A stretch of DNA of 64,000 bases from Amorphus sp040750475. Its GTDB lineage: Bacteria > Pseudomonadota > Alphaproteobacteria > Rhizobiales > Amorphaceae. The notes under the pieces were generated by a model. That model did no database searches, had not been told where the DNA came from, and saw only the letters and a list, made by a program, of their open reading frames with translations. The translations under genes and the position numbers were made by a program. The DNA lies in the NCBI RefSeq assembly GCF_040750475.1, contig NZ_JABJVY010000025.1, positions 1 to 64,000 of the forward strand, written 5' to 3'. Positions 8,601-17,201 of this stretch are shown piece after piece. The first letter of the stretch is position 1, and every line of letters starts with the position of its first letter.

Positions 8601-9574
8601 TGCCGCTTCTCGATATCCGCGACCTGACCGTCACCTTCGCCACCTCCCAGGGGCCGTTTGCGGCCGTCGACGGCGTCGATCTCTCCGTCGATCCCGGCGA
8701 GGTGCTCTCCATCGTCGGCGAGTCCGGCTCCGGCAAATCGGTCGCCATGCTGGCGGTGATGGGCCTGCTGCCGCCGACGGCGACCGTCACCGCGTCCCAG
8801 ATGGCCTTCGACGGCCGAGATCTGCGCAGCCTGCCGTCGCGCAAGCGGCGCCAGGTGATCGGCCGCGACATTTCCATGATCTTCCAGGAGCCGATGTCGA
8901 GCCTGAACCCGTGCTTCACTGTCGGCTTCCAGATTGCCGAAGCGCTCAAGACCCATCTCGGCCTCGGCCGGGCGGAGCGCAAGAAGCGCTCGGTGGAGCT
9001 CCTGTCGTTGGTCGGCATTCCCGAACCGGAAAAGCGGCTCTCCGCCTTTCCGCACCAGCTTTCCGGCGGCATGAGCCAGCGCGTCATGATCGCCATGGCG
9101 ATCGCCTGCCGGCCCAAGCTCCTGATCGCGGACGAGCCGACCACGGCGCTCGACGTCACCATTCAGGCCCAGATCCTGGATCTTCTGATCGACCTTCAGA
9201 AGGAAACCGGCATGGCGTTGGTGCTGATCACCCACGACATGGGCGTGGTCGCGGAAACGGCGCAGCGGGTGGTGGTGCAATATGCCGGCCGTCAGGTGGA
9301 GCGCCAGGAGGTGATCGGCCTGTTCGATACGCCGCACCATCCCTATACCGCAGCCCTGCTGGAGGCTTTGCCCGACCGCGCCGAGGGCGACCGGCTGCCG
9401 GCGATCCCCGGTGTGGTGCCCGGCCAGGGCGACCGGCCCGATGGCTGCTTGTTCAATCCGCGCTGCACGTTCGCCGACCACCGTTGCCGCACGGTCGTGC
9501 CGCCGCGCCAGTCGCCGGAGCTCGGCGAAGCGCTCTGCCATTATCCCCTCAATCCCGGCGAGGCCGCTGCATGA
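8600..9574 (+). CDS. dppD: Dipeptide ABC transporter ATP-binding protein DppD
   Basis: This encodes a 324-residue ABC ATPase with Walker A GESGSGKS, Q-loop IFQEPMSSLNP, signature LSGGMSQRVMIAMA, Walker B LLIADEPTTALD and switch histidine ITHDMG. The C-terminal oligopeptide/dipeptide extension has CLFNPRCTFADHRC, the four-cysteine motif that binds an Fe-S cluster in some homologues. The ATG at 8600 overlaps the previous stop by one base; a GTG one codon earlier is possible. The stop overlaps the dppF ATG (ATGA). Confidence 0.95.
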   Translation: MPLLDIRDLTVTFATSQGPFAAVDGVDLSVDPGEVLSIVGESGSGKSVAMLAVMGLLPPTATVTASQMAFDGRDLRSLPSRKRRQVIGRDISMIFQEPMSSLNPCFTVGFQIAEALKTHLGLGRAERKKRSVELLSLVGIPEPEKRLSAFPHQLSGGMSQRVMIAMAIACRPKLLIADEPTTALDVTIQAQILDLLIDLQKETGMALVLITHDMGVVAETAQRVVVQYAGRQVERQEVIGLFDTPHHPYTAALLEALPDRAEGDRLPAIPGVVPGQGDRPDGCLFNPRCTFADHRCRTVVPPRQSPELGEALCHYPLNPGEAAA

Positions 9575-10581
9575 GCGCCATGATCGAGGCGACCGACGTC
9601 GCGCGTCACTACGAGATCGGGCAGGGCATGTTCCGCGATGTTGCCACCTTGAAGGCGGTCGCCGGCGCGACCTTTTCCGTCGAGCGTGGTCGCACTTTGG
9701 CGGTGGTGGGGGAATCCGGGTCTGGCAAGTCCACGCTCGCCCGGTTGGTGACCATGATCGAACCGCCGACGGCGGGCCGGCTGGTGATCGACGGGCATGT
9801 GGTCGGAGAAGGCGTTCACAGCGCGACGGAGGCGGCCGAGCTGCGCCGGCTGGTGCAGATCGTGTTCCAGAACCCTTATGGCTCGCTCAATCCGCGCCAG
9901 AAGATTGGCACCATCCTGGAAGAGCCGTTGGTCATCAACACCAAGCTCTCTATGGCCGAGCGGCGCGACAAGGCGCTCGCCATGCTGGAGAAGGTCGGGC
10001 TTCGGCCCGAGCACTATGCGCGTTACCCGCACATGTTCTCCGGCGGTCAGCGCCAGCGCATCGCGGTCGCCCGCGCGCTGATGTTGGACCCGAAGATCCT
10101 GGTCCTCGACGAGCCGGTCTCCGCCCTCGATGTCTCGATCCAGGCCCAGGTCTTGAACCTTCTGGCCGACCTGCAGGAGGAGCTGGGACTCACCTACGTC
10201 TTCATCAGTCACGATCTGTCCGTCGTGCGTTTCGTGGCTGATGAGGTGCTGGTGCTCTATCTCGGCCGCCCGGTGGAGATCACGTCTGCCGAGGCGGTGT
10301 TCCGCCGGCCGCTGCATCCCTATTCGCGGGCGCTGCTCTCCGCGACGCCGGTCGCCGATCCGCGCCGCAAGCGGCAAAACATCAAGCTGACCGGCGAGAT
10401 CCCGTCGCCGATCCGTCCGCCTTCGGGTTGCGCGTTTCATCCGCGCTGTCCTTATGCCCGCAATGTCTGCGTGGAGACGCGGCCGCCGCTCTATGAGTTC
10501 GAGGGGGCCGAGGTTGCCTGTCACGGCATCGCCGAGGGCTGGATCGATCCGGACGCCGGCTGGGGCGAAAGCGCTGCCTAA
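9571..10581 (+). CDS. dppF: Dipeptide ABC transporter ATP-binding protein DppF
   Basis: This encodes a 336-residue second ATPase of the transporter. Walker A is GESGSGKST, the Q-loop is VFQNPYGSLNPRQ, the signature is FSGGQRQRIAVARAL, and Walker B is ILVLDEPVSALD. The C-terminal CAFHPRCPYARNVC is the family's cysteine motif. It forms a heterodimer with DppD on the cytoplasmic face. The ATG overlaps the dppD stop by four bases. It is the last recognisable gene of the operon; the frame is open further upstream, but that part overlaps dppD. Confidence 0.95.
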   Translation: MSAMIEATDVARHYEIGQGMFRDVATLKAVAGATFSVERGRTLAVVGESGSGKSTLARLVTMIEPPTAGRLVIDGHVVGEGVHSATEAAELRRLVQIVFQNPYGSLNPRQKIGTILEEPLVINTKLSMAERRDKALAMLEKVGLRPEHYARYPHMFSGGQRQRIAVARALMLDPKILVLDEPVSALDVSIQAQVLNLLADLQEELGLTYVFISHDLSVVRFVADEVLVLYLGRPVEITSAEAVFRRPLHPYSRALLSATPVADPRRKRQNIKLTGEIPSPIRPPSGCAFHPRCPYARNVCVETRPPLYEFEGAEVACHGIAEGWIDPDAGWGESAA

Positions 10582-10715
10582 CAGGAATGTCGGAAATGCG
10601 GACGCCCTGTTTGCAACTGCGACTGTGTCGCATGTTCAGATGCCGGCGCACACCCTATCTGACTGCGCGAACCGATGGTCGCCAAAGCAGGTGGCTGCAC
10701 TCCCGTTCCGCGTAG

Positions 10716-10943
10716 ATGGATTTCAAGATGCTTCGTGTTGCTTACGCCGTTCCCGTCATCGGCTGGCTTCTTCGTGATGCTGTCGAGGGTCGACCGAGCG
10801 CGCGCGCTTGGTTCATCGCCAATCTTGCGATGATCTGGTTCCTTGCGATCTATTTCTTTGGTTATCCGGCGTTGATCTATCCGCTTCTGTTCATGACAGG
10901 CGCCATGCTGGTGACGTTGGTGCGCCTGACGGCTGCGCGGTAG
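10716..10943 (+). CDS. Small two-helix membrane protein, unknown function
   Basis: This encodes a 75-residue hydrophobic protein with two likely membrane helices (AWFIANLAMIWFLAIYFFGY and IYPLLFMTGAMLVTLV) joined by a short turn. An internal ATG four codons in (10728) is an equally good start. It lies 134 bp after dppF and its stop codon touches a REP element. I recognise no family. The hydrophobic pattern and the flanking REP, which typically sits just after a gene end, support a real gene, but the size makes this tentative. Confidence 0.55.
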   Translation: MDFKMLRVAYAVPVIGWLLRDAVEGRPSARAWFIANLAMIWFLAIYFFGYPALIYPLLFMTGAMLVTLVRLTAAR

Positions 10944-10945
10944 AG

Positions 10946-10989
10946 CAAATCCCAGGAAAAGTGGGGACCGGTTTTCCGTCCGGGATTTG
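10946..10989. repeat. REP-like palindrome
   Basis: CAAATCCC and GGGATTTG arms surround AGGAAAAGTGGGGACCGG and TTTTCCGTCC, in the orientation opposite to the array at 1-457. It begins 3 bp after the stop of the small membrane gene. The ~80 bp that follow resemble the spacer of the tandem array. Confidence 0.8.
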
Positions 10990-11071
10990 CCGGGTAAGAA
11001 GCTTTTCGCTCTCGCCAGCTCGCTTTGTTCGCGGCTGCGCGGGCGCGGGACTTCCTCGGCCCGGTCGGCGC

Positions 11072-11099
11072 AAAAAAAGCGAGGTGCGGAGCACCTCGC
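11072..11099 (-). terminator. Rho-independent terminator of the gentisate operon
   Basis: On the minus strand, the stem GCGAGGTGC / GCACCTCGC with a short TCC loop (11079-11099) is followed by seven T (11078-11072). It sits 41 bp past the stop of the fumarylacetoacetate-hydrolase-family gene, marking the 3' end of the hydroxylase/ligase-dioxygenase-hydrolase operon. Confidence 0.85.
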
Positions 11100-11139
11100 C
11101 TATCTCGTTTCACCTTGGGAGGCGGAAGCGAACGCAGGT

Positions 11140-11829
11140 CTACTCCGGATCGCCGATGGTGAGTGCGATCGGGGCCAGGCCGTCGATGCCGCCTTCGATC
11201 TTGTCGCCGGCCTTGACCGGGCCGACGCCGGCCGGCGTGCCAGTATAGATCAGGTCGCCGGGGGCGAGGTGATAGTAGCCAGACAAATGGCTCACCAGCT
11301 CCGGGATCTTCCAGATCAGATCGGTGAGGTGGGCGTCCTGCTTGGTCTCGCCGTTGACGGACAGCCAGATTCGCTGCGGTCCGATCTCGCCGAAATCGGT
11401 GGCTTTCGTCATCTCGCTGATGACGGCGGACTGCTCGAAATCCTTGCCGAGATCCCACGGCCGGCCCTTTTCGCGCGAGGCGAGCTGGAGGTCGCGACGG
11501 GTCATGTCCAGGCCGGCGGCGTAGCCGTAGACGGCGGCTTCCGCCTCGGCGAGGTCGGCCTTGAACACCGGCTTCGCGATCGCGACCACGAACTCCATCT
11601 CGAAATGGTAGTTCTCCGTGCCCGGCGGGTAGGGAACCGTCGCGCCGGAGTGCACGATCGCGGTTGCCGACTTGGTGAAGTAAAACGGCGCCTCGCGGTC
11701 CACCTCATAGCCCATCTCGGCGGCGTGGGCGGCATAATTGCGGCCGACGCAGAAAATCCGCCGGACGGGATAGGTGGCCGCTTCGCCGGCAACCGGGACG
11801 GCGGGGGTGGTCGGAAGGTCGAACAACAT
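11140..11829 (-). CDS. Fumarylacetoacetate hydrolase family protein, probable fumarylpyruvate (maleylpyruvate) hydrolase
   Basis: This encodes a 229-residue FAH-fold enzyme. Visible family features are FCVGRNYAAHAAEMG near the N-terminus, the metal-binding acidic motif HFEMEFVVAI, GYAAGLDMTRRDLQ, and the C-terminal YTGTPAGVGPVKAGD. Directly downstream of gentisate 1,2-dioxygenase, its expected job is hydrolysis of fumarylpyruvate (or maleylpyruvate) to pyruvate plus fumarate or maleate. The start is the ATG at 11829, behind a GAGGAG; a GTG at 11847 overlapping the dioxygenase stop is an alternative. No maleylpyruvate isomerase gene is nearby, so the isomerase is encoded elsewhere or the maleyl form is used directly. 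Confidence 0.88.
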   Translation of the reverse strand: MLFDLPTTPAVPVAGEAATYPVRRIFCVGRNYAAHAAEMGYEVDREAPFYFTKSATAIVHSGATVPYPPGTENYHFEMEFVVAIAKPVFKADLAEAEAAVYGYAAGLDMTRRDLQLASREKGRPWDLGKDFEQSAVISEMTKATDFGEIGPQRIWLSVNGETKQDAHLTDLIWKIPELVSHLSGYYHLAPGDLIYTGTPAGVGPVKAGDKIEGGIDGLAPIALTIGDPE

Positions 11830-11843
11830 CGCGGTCTCCTCGC

Positions 11844-12884
11844 TCACCGCGGCCGCTCCTCATAGTAGTCGAGCTTTTTCTGGAGCGGGCGGTCGTGCAC
11901 TTGGATCAGATAGGCGGGCTCATCGCCGCCGGTATGATCGATTTCGGCGAAGACGGGAACCGAGAACGTGTCCTTCGGTCCCCAGGAAAAAGCCTCGCCG
12001 TTGACCTTGGTCGTCCCTTTGCCCTTTACGACGTGGAACACCGCGCTTGCGGAGGAAAGGGACGGGGACAGCTTTTCGCCCGGACGCAGCATCAACGCGG
12101 TGAAGCCCAATGTCGGCAGCAGGTCGCCGCCGGTCTCCGGATTGACGTAGTCCATCTCTACCGATTCAGCCCCGCCGAAGGCGGCGAGATCGTTGAGCGC
12201 CTTTTCCGTCCGACTCCAGGGGAAGCGCAGGAGCGGGAAGCGCGGCGCCGGTTGGCCGAGCCGGCGGGTCGGGGTCAGGCCGGCGGCCTGATACTCCACC
12301 TGAGAGGCGTCGGGACGATTGCGCTGGGCCTGCAGCGGCCCTTCGATCGCATAGGAACCCTCCAGATAATAGTAGAGCGGCAGGTCGAGAGCATCGAGCC
12401 AGATCACCGGCTCGGTGCCTTCGTGGCCATGGTCGTGCCACTCGCCGGTTGGCGTCAGCACCAGGTCGCCGTCGTCCATCGGCAGCTTCTCGCCGCCCAC
12501 GACAGTGTAGCCGCCCTTGCCTTCCACGATCACACGCGCCGCGCTCGGCGTGTGGCGATGGGCGGGTGCGGTTTCGCCCGGCAAAAGAAGCTGTAGCCCG
12601 ACATAGATCGAGGCGGTCGCCTGCATGGCGCCGTTACCGCGCCCAGGATCGGACAACACCAGTACCCGGCGTTCCGCCTTCTCCACAGGCGTCAGCTCAC
12701 CGGCTTCCAGCAGCAGCGGGCGGATTGCGTCGAAGGCCCAAAGGTGTGCCTTCGAAACCGGCTGCGGCTGGCCGTGCGGCAGCACGTTGCGCATCATCGG
12801 CCACAACGGTGCAACGCCGGCATCGGTCATTGCCTGCCGGTATTCCGCCGGCAGTTCCTCCAGAGTTCCGAGGGTCTGAGACAT
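11844..12884 (-). CDS. Gentisate 1,2-dioxygenase
   Basis: This encodes a 346-residue bicupin Fe(II) dioxygenase that opens the ring of gentisate to give maleylpyruvate. The first cupin holds the metal ligands in PAHRHTPSAARVIVEG and the WHDHGHEG strand. The second cupin (LPTLGFTALMLRPGEKLSPS to FHVVKGKGTTKVNG) is degenerate, as in the family. Length and the N-terminal PLWPMMRNVLPH are typical. The ATG at 12884 has GGAG upstream. It lies 54 bp downstream of the hydroxylase-ligase fusion and is followed almost without gap by the FAH gene. Confidence 0.93.
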   Translation of the reverse strand: MSQTLGTLEELPAEYRQAMTDAGVAPLWPMMRNVLPHGQPQPVSKAHLWAFDAIRPLLLEAGELTPVEKAERRVLVLSDPGRGNGAMQATASIYVGLQLLLPGETAPAHRHTPSAARVIVEGKGGYTVVGGEKLPMDDGDLVLTPTGEWHDHGHEGTEPVIWLDALDLPLYYYLEGSYAIEGPLQAQRNRPDASQVEYQAAGLTPTRRLGQPAPRFPLLRFPWSRTEKALNDLAAFGGAESVEMDYVNPETGGDLLPTLGFTALMLRPGEKLSPSLSSASAVFHVVKGKGTTKVNGEAFSWGPKDTFSVPVFAEIDHTGGDEPAYLIQVHDRPLQKKLDYYEERPR

Positions 12885-12938
12885 GGCTTTGCTCCTAGGG
12901 ATTGGTCGGAAACAGGCGGCGCGCTGGTCGACGCGCCG

Positions 12939-15710
12939 TCAATCTGTTCCGTCTTTGGACAGGCGCAGCAGCGCCTGGCGATCGATCTTTCCGGTGCCGG
13001 TCTTCGGCAACTCGTCCACATAGTCGACGATGCGTGGATATTTGTAGGCGATCAGGTGGTCCTTGACGTAGGACTGCAGCGATCGCGTTTCGTCCTCGCT
13101 GGCGGCGTGGCCGTTGCGCAGCGCCACCACGGCTCTCAGCGTCATCCGCTTGTCGTCGAGCTGGTGGGCGAAGACGGCGCATTCCTGCACGTGTGGATGC
13201 TCGTTCAGGCAGCGTTCGACCTCCAACGGCCAGACCCATTGACCCGACACCTTGATCAGTTCGTCGGCACGGCCCTGGAAGAAATAGAAGCCGTCTTTTT
13301 CAACGAACCGGTCGCCGGTGTAGATCCATTCGCCGCGCATGGTCTTGGCGGTCTGCTCCGGCCGGTTCCAGTAAAGCGGGGCGGAGGAGTGGCCGCGTAC
13401 CCACATCACGCCCTCTTCGCCGGGTGCGCATTCGTTGCCGTCCGGATCGCGTAGCACGACCTCGTAGCCGGGGACCCGCTTGCCGGCGGAACCGAGCTCT
13501 TGGGCGTCGACGGTGTTGGAGAGGTAGACGTGCAGGAGCTCGGTGGAGCCCAGACCTTCCACCGGACCCTTGCCGGTCAAGTCCTTCCAGGCGGTGAAGA
13601 CGTCTTCCGACAGGATCTCGGCGGCGGAGACCGACAGCCGGATCGAAGAGAGATCGCGGTCGCGGACGCCATCGGCGCGGGCAAGAGCGGTGTAGAGCGT
13701 CGGCAGGCCGAACAGCACCGTGGGCTTGTAGGTCTCTACCGTGTCGAGCACGGCCTGCGCTTCGGGGCGGCCAGGCATCAGCACCGTGGTCGCGCCGACG
13801 GAGAAGGGGAAGGTGAATGCGTTGCCGAAGCCGTAGGCGAAGAAGATCTTCGGTACGGAGAAGCAGACGTCCTCGGCCGTGAGCCCCAGGATCGAGCGAG
13901 CATAAGAGGCCTCGGAATAGGCCATGTCGTGATGGAGGTGGACGATACCCTTCGGGCGGCCGGTGGAGCCGGAGGAATACATCCAAAACGCCATATCGTC
14001 CGGGCCGGTGTCGGCCACGGCGAGCGTGTCGGGCTGGCCGTCCAAAAAGGCCGCGGCCGGCTGGAACCCCTCCGGTACGGAGCCATCGGCGTTCGCGACG
14101 ATCACTCGCTCCAGGCCGGCCGCGCGCATCTCCGGGTCTTCGAAAATGGCCGTTAGCGGCGCTTCGCAAAGGGCAATCCGCGCGCCCGTGTCGGCCACGA
14201 AGAAGCGCAGGAGATCCGGTGTCGCCTGGGTGTTGAGAAGCACCGGCACGAAGCCGGCGCGCACCGCCCCGAAGAAGGCGGCCGGGTAGCTCGGCGTGTC
14301 GTCCAGGAAGAAGACGATCCGCTCTCCGCGCGTCAGTCCGGCGGCGGCGAACGCGTTGCCCCAGCGCGAGGCCTCCGCACAGAGTTCGCGGTAGGTGAGG
14401 GTGCCGGCCGGCCCTGTGACGGCCACGGCGTCCGGATTGCGGTCGAGATTGTCGAACAGCGTTGCGCTGCAATTGGGATGGGCGGTCCGCTGAAAGCCGA
14501 TCTCTCGGGCACCGGGGGCATCGTCCGGAACCGGATCGACAATCGCGGGGGCCTCGGCCGACCGGGCCACGCGGGCGCGGTAGTCCTCGTAGTTGGTCAT
14601 GAATTTCGGCGCGATCCGCCTCAGCCGCTCCATGTCCACCCGGCCGGACCGGGTGATGTAGGAGAAGGCGAAGTCGTAGGGCTCGAGCTTCATCCACTCC
14701 GCGAACTTGTCGTACCAGAGCGCCGACGTGTTGGCGGCATTGACGATCTTATGGGCGATCGGCTGACGGGTCGCTTGATAGGCGGCGAGGGCGGCCTCGA
14801 CGCTCGCCTCGCTCTGCAGCGCTTTCACCAGCGCGATCGCATCTTCCATCGCAAGACGCGTTCCCGAGCCGATCGAATAGTGGGCAGTGTGGACCGCGTC
14901 GCCCAGGAGCGCGCGGTTGCCGGCAACCCATTTCTCGCACCAAAGCCGCGGGAATTGCCGCCAGATGGAGTTGTTGGCGACGAGGCGATGGCCCTTCAGC
15001 GTGTCGGCAAAGACCTCTTCCGCAATCCGCGCGGTTTCCGTCTCGTCGAGATCGGCGAACCCGTACGCCTCGTAGGTTGCGTGGTCGCACTCCACGATGA
15101 AGGTGCTCATGCCCGGCGCGTAGCGATAATGATGGGCGTTGAAGGTGCCCCGGTCGGTCGCCACGAAGGTCTGGGTTAGCGTGTCGAATGGCAGCGTGGT
15201 GCCGAACCAGGCGAAATGGTTCTCGAAGTGCTCCATCGTGGTGCCGAAGGCGGCCGGGTCGGAGGTGCGCACCAGCGAGTTCAGACCGTCGGCGCCGATA
15301 ATGACATCGGCTTCGAGCTCATCAATGGAGGAAATGCGCTGGTTGAAGCGCACATCGAGCCCGGCATCCGCGGCACGGGCCTGCAGCAACTTTAAGAGTT
15401 CCAGGCGGCCGATGGCGGAAAAGCCGACACCGTCGATCACGACGGTCTCGCCCTTATGGACGAGCGTCATGTTCCGCCAGCGCTCCATTTCCGGCGTGAT
15501 CAGCGCATGGGTCGCAGGATCGTCGGCCGCGAGGAAATCCAGCGCTTCGTCGGAGAAGACGACCCCGAAGCCGAACGTGGCGTCGGCGGAATTCTGTTCG
15601 GTGACGTTAATGCGGGCGTCCGGAAACGCTTCCTTCAGCAGGATCCCGACATAGAGGCCGGACGGTCCGCCGCCGACGATTTCGATGTTGCGAAGCGTAG
15701 CCAAGCTCAT
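12939..15710 (-). CDS. Fused FAD-dependent aryl-CoA hydroxylase and benzoate-CoA ligase-type enzyme (salicylyl-CoA route)
   Basis: This encodes one 923-residue protein holding two enzymes. Residues 1-~390 are a flavoprotein monooxygenase with IEIVGGGPSGLYVG (FAD site, 9-22), GADGLNS (139-145) and GDAVHTAHYSIGSGTRL (270-286). This resembles the salicylyl-CoA 5-hydroxylase / anthraniloyl-CoA monooxygenase group. Residues ~406-923 are an adenylate-forming ligase with YSSGSTGRPKG (578-588), GSTELLH, YTGDRF and the C-terminal catalytic KTGTGK lysine, in the benzoate-CoA ligase style. In Streptomyces the equivalent activities (SdgA ligase, SdgC hydroxylase) are separate proteins, from memory. With gentisate dioxygenase downstream and a thioesterase divergent, the likely route is salicylate to salicylyl-CoA to gentisyl-CoA. 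Other 2-substituted benzoates such as anthranilate are not excluded. Confidence 0.85.
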   Translation of the reverse strand: MSLATLRNIEIVGGGPSGLYVGILLKEAFPDARINVTEQNSADATFGFGVVFSDEALDFLAADDPATHALITPEMERWRNMTLVHKGETVVIDGVGFSAIGRLELLKLLQARAADAGLDVRFNQRISSIDELEADVIIGADGLNSLVRTSDPAAFGTTMEHFENHFAWFGTTLPFDTLTQTFVATDRGTFNAHHYRYAPGMSTFIVECDHATYEAYGFADLDETETARIAEEVFADTLKGHRLVANNSIWRQFPRLWCEKWVAGNRALLGDAVHTAHYSIGSGTRLAMEDAIALVKALQSEASVEAALAAYQATRQPIAHKIVNAANTSALWYDKFAEWMKLEPYDFAFSYITRSGRVDMERLRRIAPKFMTNYEDYRARVARSAEAPAIVDPVPDDAPGAREIGFQRTAHPNCSATLFDNLDRNPDAVAVTGPAGTLTYRELCAEASRWGNAFAAAGLTRGERIVFFLDDTPSYPAAFFGAVRAGFVPVLLNTQATPDLLRFFVADTGARIALCEAPLTAIFEDPEMRAAGLERVIVANADGSVPEGFQPAAAFLDGQPDTLAVADTGPDDMAFWMYSSGSTGRPKGIVHLHHDMAYSEASYARSILGLTAEDVCFSVPKIFFAYGFGNAFTFPFSVGATTVLMPGRPEAQAVLDTVETYKPTVLFGLPTLYTALARADGVRDRDLSSIRLSVSAAEILSEDVFTAWKDLTGKGPVEGLGSTELLHVYLSNTVDAQELGSAGKRVPGYEVVLRDPDGNECAPGEEGVMWVRGHSSAPLYWNRPEQTAKTMRGEWIYTGDRFVEKDGFYFFQGRADELIKVSGQWVWPLEVERCLNEHPHVQECAVFAHQLDDKRMTLRAVVALRNGHAASEDETRSLQSYVKDHLIAYKYPRIVDYVDELPKTGTGKIDRQALLRLSKDGTD

Positions 15711-15740
15711 CCTCCCATTGGGTGGCTTATCTGTGCCTGA

Positions 15741-15788
15741 AGCGGGATGGGAAAAGTGGGAACCGGTTTTTTCCGTCCGTATCCCGCC
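15741..15788. repeat. REP-like palindrome in divergent promoter region
   Basis: GCGGGAT and ATCCCGC arms surround GGGAAAAGTGGGAACCGG and TTTTTTCCGTCCGT. It lies 30 bp upstream of the fusion gene start, in the ~200-bp divergent gap shared with the thioesterase gene. This is unusual for a family that otherwise mostly follows gene ends. Confidence 0.75.
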
Positions 15789-15914
15789 CTTGGGCCTTTG
15801 AATCGGTCACGTTCATGACTTCGGGTCATTGGAGCCGGAAATCATCGTGATCTATTGCGTCGGACCATAAGAGATGATTTCAGATGACGCAACGAATTCC
15901 GCAAGGTGGAAAAT

Positions 15915-16358
15915 ATGGACCGAGACAATCCGCTCTTCCAGTGGGCCTATACGATCGGCTTCGGGGACTGCGACCCCGCCGGAATCGTGTTTTATCCCAA
16001 TTATTTGCGCTGGTTCGACGCGACCTTCCACGCTCTCCTGCGCGCCCGCGGCAAACGCCACGAAGCCTTCTGCGACGCGTACGGGCTTGTCGGAACCGGG
16101 CTGATGGATGTCGGAGCGACGTTTCGCTCGCCCGGACAGGACGGCGACGATCTCGTCATCTCCATCTGGGCCGACGATTGGCGTGACAAGGCGGTTCGGT
16201 TCGCCTATCGCGGCACGGTTGGCGAACGGCTCCTGGTGGAGGGCTACGAGCTCAGGGGGTTGTTCGTGCGCGACGGCGATCGCCTCAAGCTCGGGTCCGT
16301 GGCGCCGCTGAAAGCGTTTTTGGAAGGTGGGAGTATCGATGGCGACAGGGCCGGATAG
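15915..16358 (+). CDS. Acyl-CoA thioesterase, 4-hydroxybenzoyl-CoA thioesterase family
   Basis: This encodes a 147-residue hot-dog-fold thioesterase. The N-terminal FGDCDPAGIVFYPNYLRWFD contains the catalytic Asp of the 4-hydroxybenzoyl-CoA thioesterase family. In this cluster it would release gentisate from gentisyl-CoA so that the dioxygenase can act; a housekeeping proof-reading role on CoA esters is the alternative. The start is the ATG at 15915 with AAGGTGG upstream; a GTG three codons earlier is possible. It is transcribed divergently from the fusion gene and its 3' end overlaps the IclR gene. Confidence 0.88.
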   Translation: MDRDNPLFQWAYTIGFGDCDPAGIVFYPNYLRWFDATFHALLRARGKRHEAFCDAYGLVGTGLMDVGATFRSPGQDGDDLVISIWADDWRDKAVRFAYRGTVGERLLVEGYELRGLFVRDGDRLKLGSVAPLKAFLEGGSIDGDRAG

Positions 16359-17133
16359 AGCGAGCGAGGCGACGGGCGGCATTCAGTCCCTGGATGCCGC
16401 GCTTCGGGTGCTGTTGGCGATGATGCGGCTGGAAGGGCCGGTCGCGCTGTCGGAGCTCGCGCGCGAGTGCGATATGCCGGTGTCCAAGGTCCACCGCTAC
16501 CTCGCCTCGTTCCTGCATGTCGGCCTGGCGCGCCAAGCCGGGCGGTCCGGCAAGTACGATCTCGGCGCCACCGCGATCGAGATGGGGCTGGCGGCGCTGC
16601 ATCGCCACGACTTCGTGAATTGGACCGCCGACGAGCTGCCGGCGCTCACCGCCGACACCGGCATGACGGCGCTCTTGTGCGTCTGGGCCAATTCCGGTGC
16701 GACGGTGGTGCGCTGGGAGCGCACACCCACCTTTGTGATCACCTCGCTCGGGCTCGGGACCACGTTGCCGCTTTTGACCTCGGCCACGGGGCGGGCATTT
16801 CTCGCCTATCTCCCGGAAGCGATGCTGGAGGCGCAAATCAAGCGCGAGTTGCGCACGCTGAAGGCGCAGCCGGGGCTGTTTCCCGAGCTGAGCCTCGATA
16901 TGAAGGGAGTTCGTGCGCTCGCCGAACGCGTGCGGGAAGCCGGCTATGCCAAGGTGGACGGGCGCTTCATTCCGGGGCTGGTGGCGGCCGCCGCTCCGGT
17001 GCTCGACTGGCAGAACGAGGCGGTGGCGGTCGTGGCGCTTATTGGAAGCGGGCCGGACGACGTCGAGCCGGATTCGCCGGCGGTGAAGGCGCTAAAGGCA
17101 TTTGCCGCGCGCCATTCGCTTCCTGCCGGATAG
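16339..17133 (+). CDS. IclR family transcriptional regulator of the aromatic cluster
   Basis: This encodes a 264-residue protein with an N-terminal winged helix (LSELARECDMPVSKVHRYLA, residues ~32-52) and a C-terminal IclR effector domain (TSATGRAFLAYLP; GYAKVDGRFIPGLVAAAAPVLDW). IclR proteins often control aromatic-acid operons and bind the substrate or an intermediate. The ATG at 16339 has GGAAGGTGGGAG upstream and lies 20 bp inside the thioesterase gene, so the two are coupled. Likely targets are the divergent fusion-dioxygenase-hydrolase operon and its own operon. Confidence 0.9.
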   Translation: MATGPDRASEATGGIQSLDAALRVLLAMMRLEGPVALSELARECDMPVSKVHRYLASFLHVGLARQAGRSGKYDLGATAIEMGLAALHRHDFVNWTADELPALTADTGMTALLCVWANSGATVVRWERTPTFVITSLGLGTTLPLLTSATGRAFLAYLPEAMLEAQIKRELRTLKAQPGLFPELSLDMKGVRALAERVREAGYAKVDGRFIPGLVAAAAPVLDWQNEAVAVVALIGSGPDDVEPDSPAVKALKAFAARHSLPAG

Positions 17134-17201
17134 GGGGACGGAAGAAGCTCTCTCCCAAGATGACCGGCCCGACGGAACGGGCCGGCCGTGATTGCGTCAG
17201 G

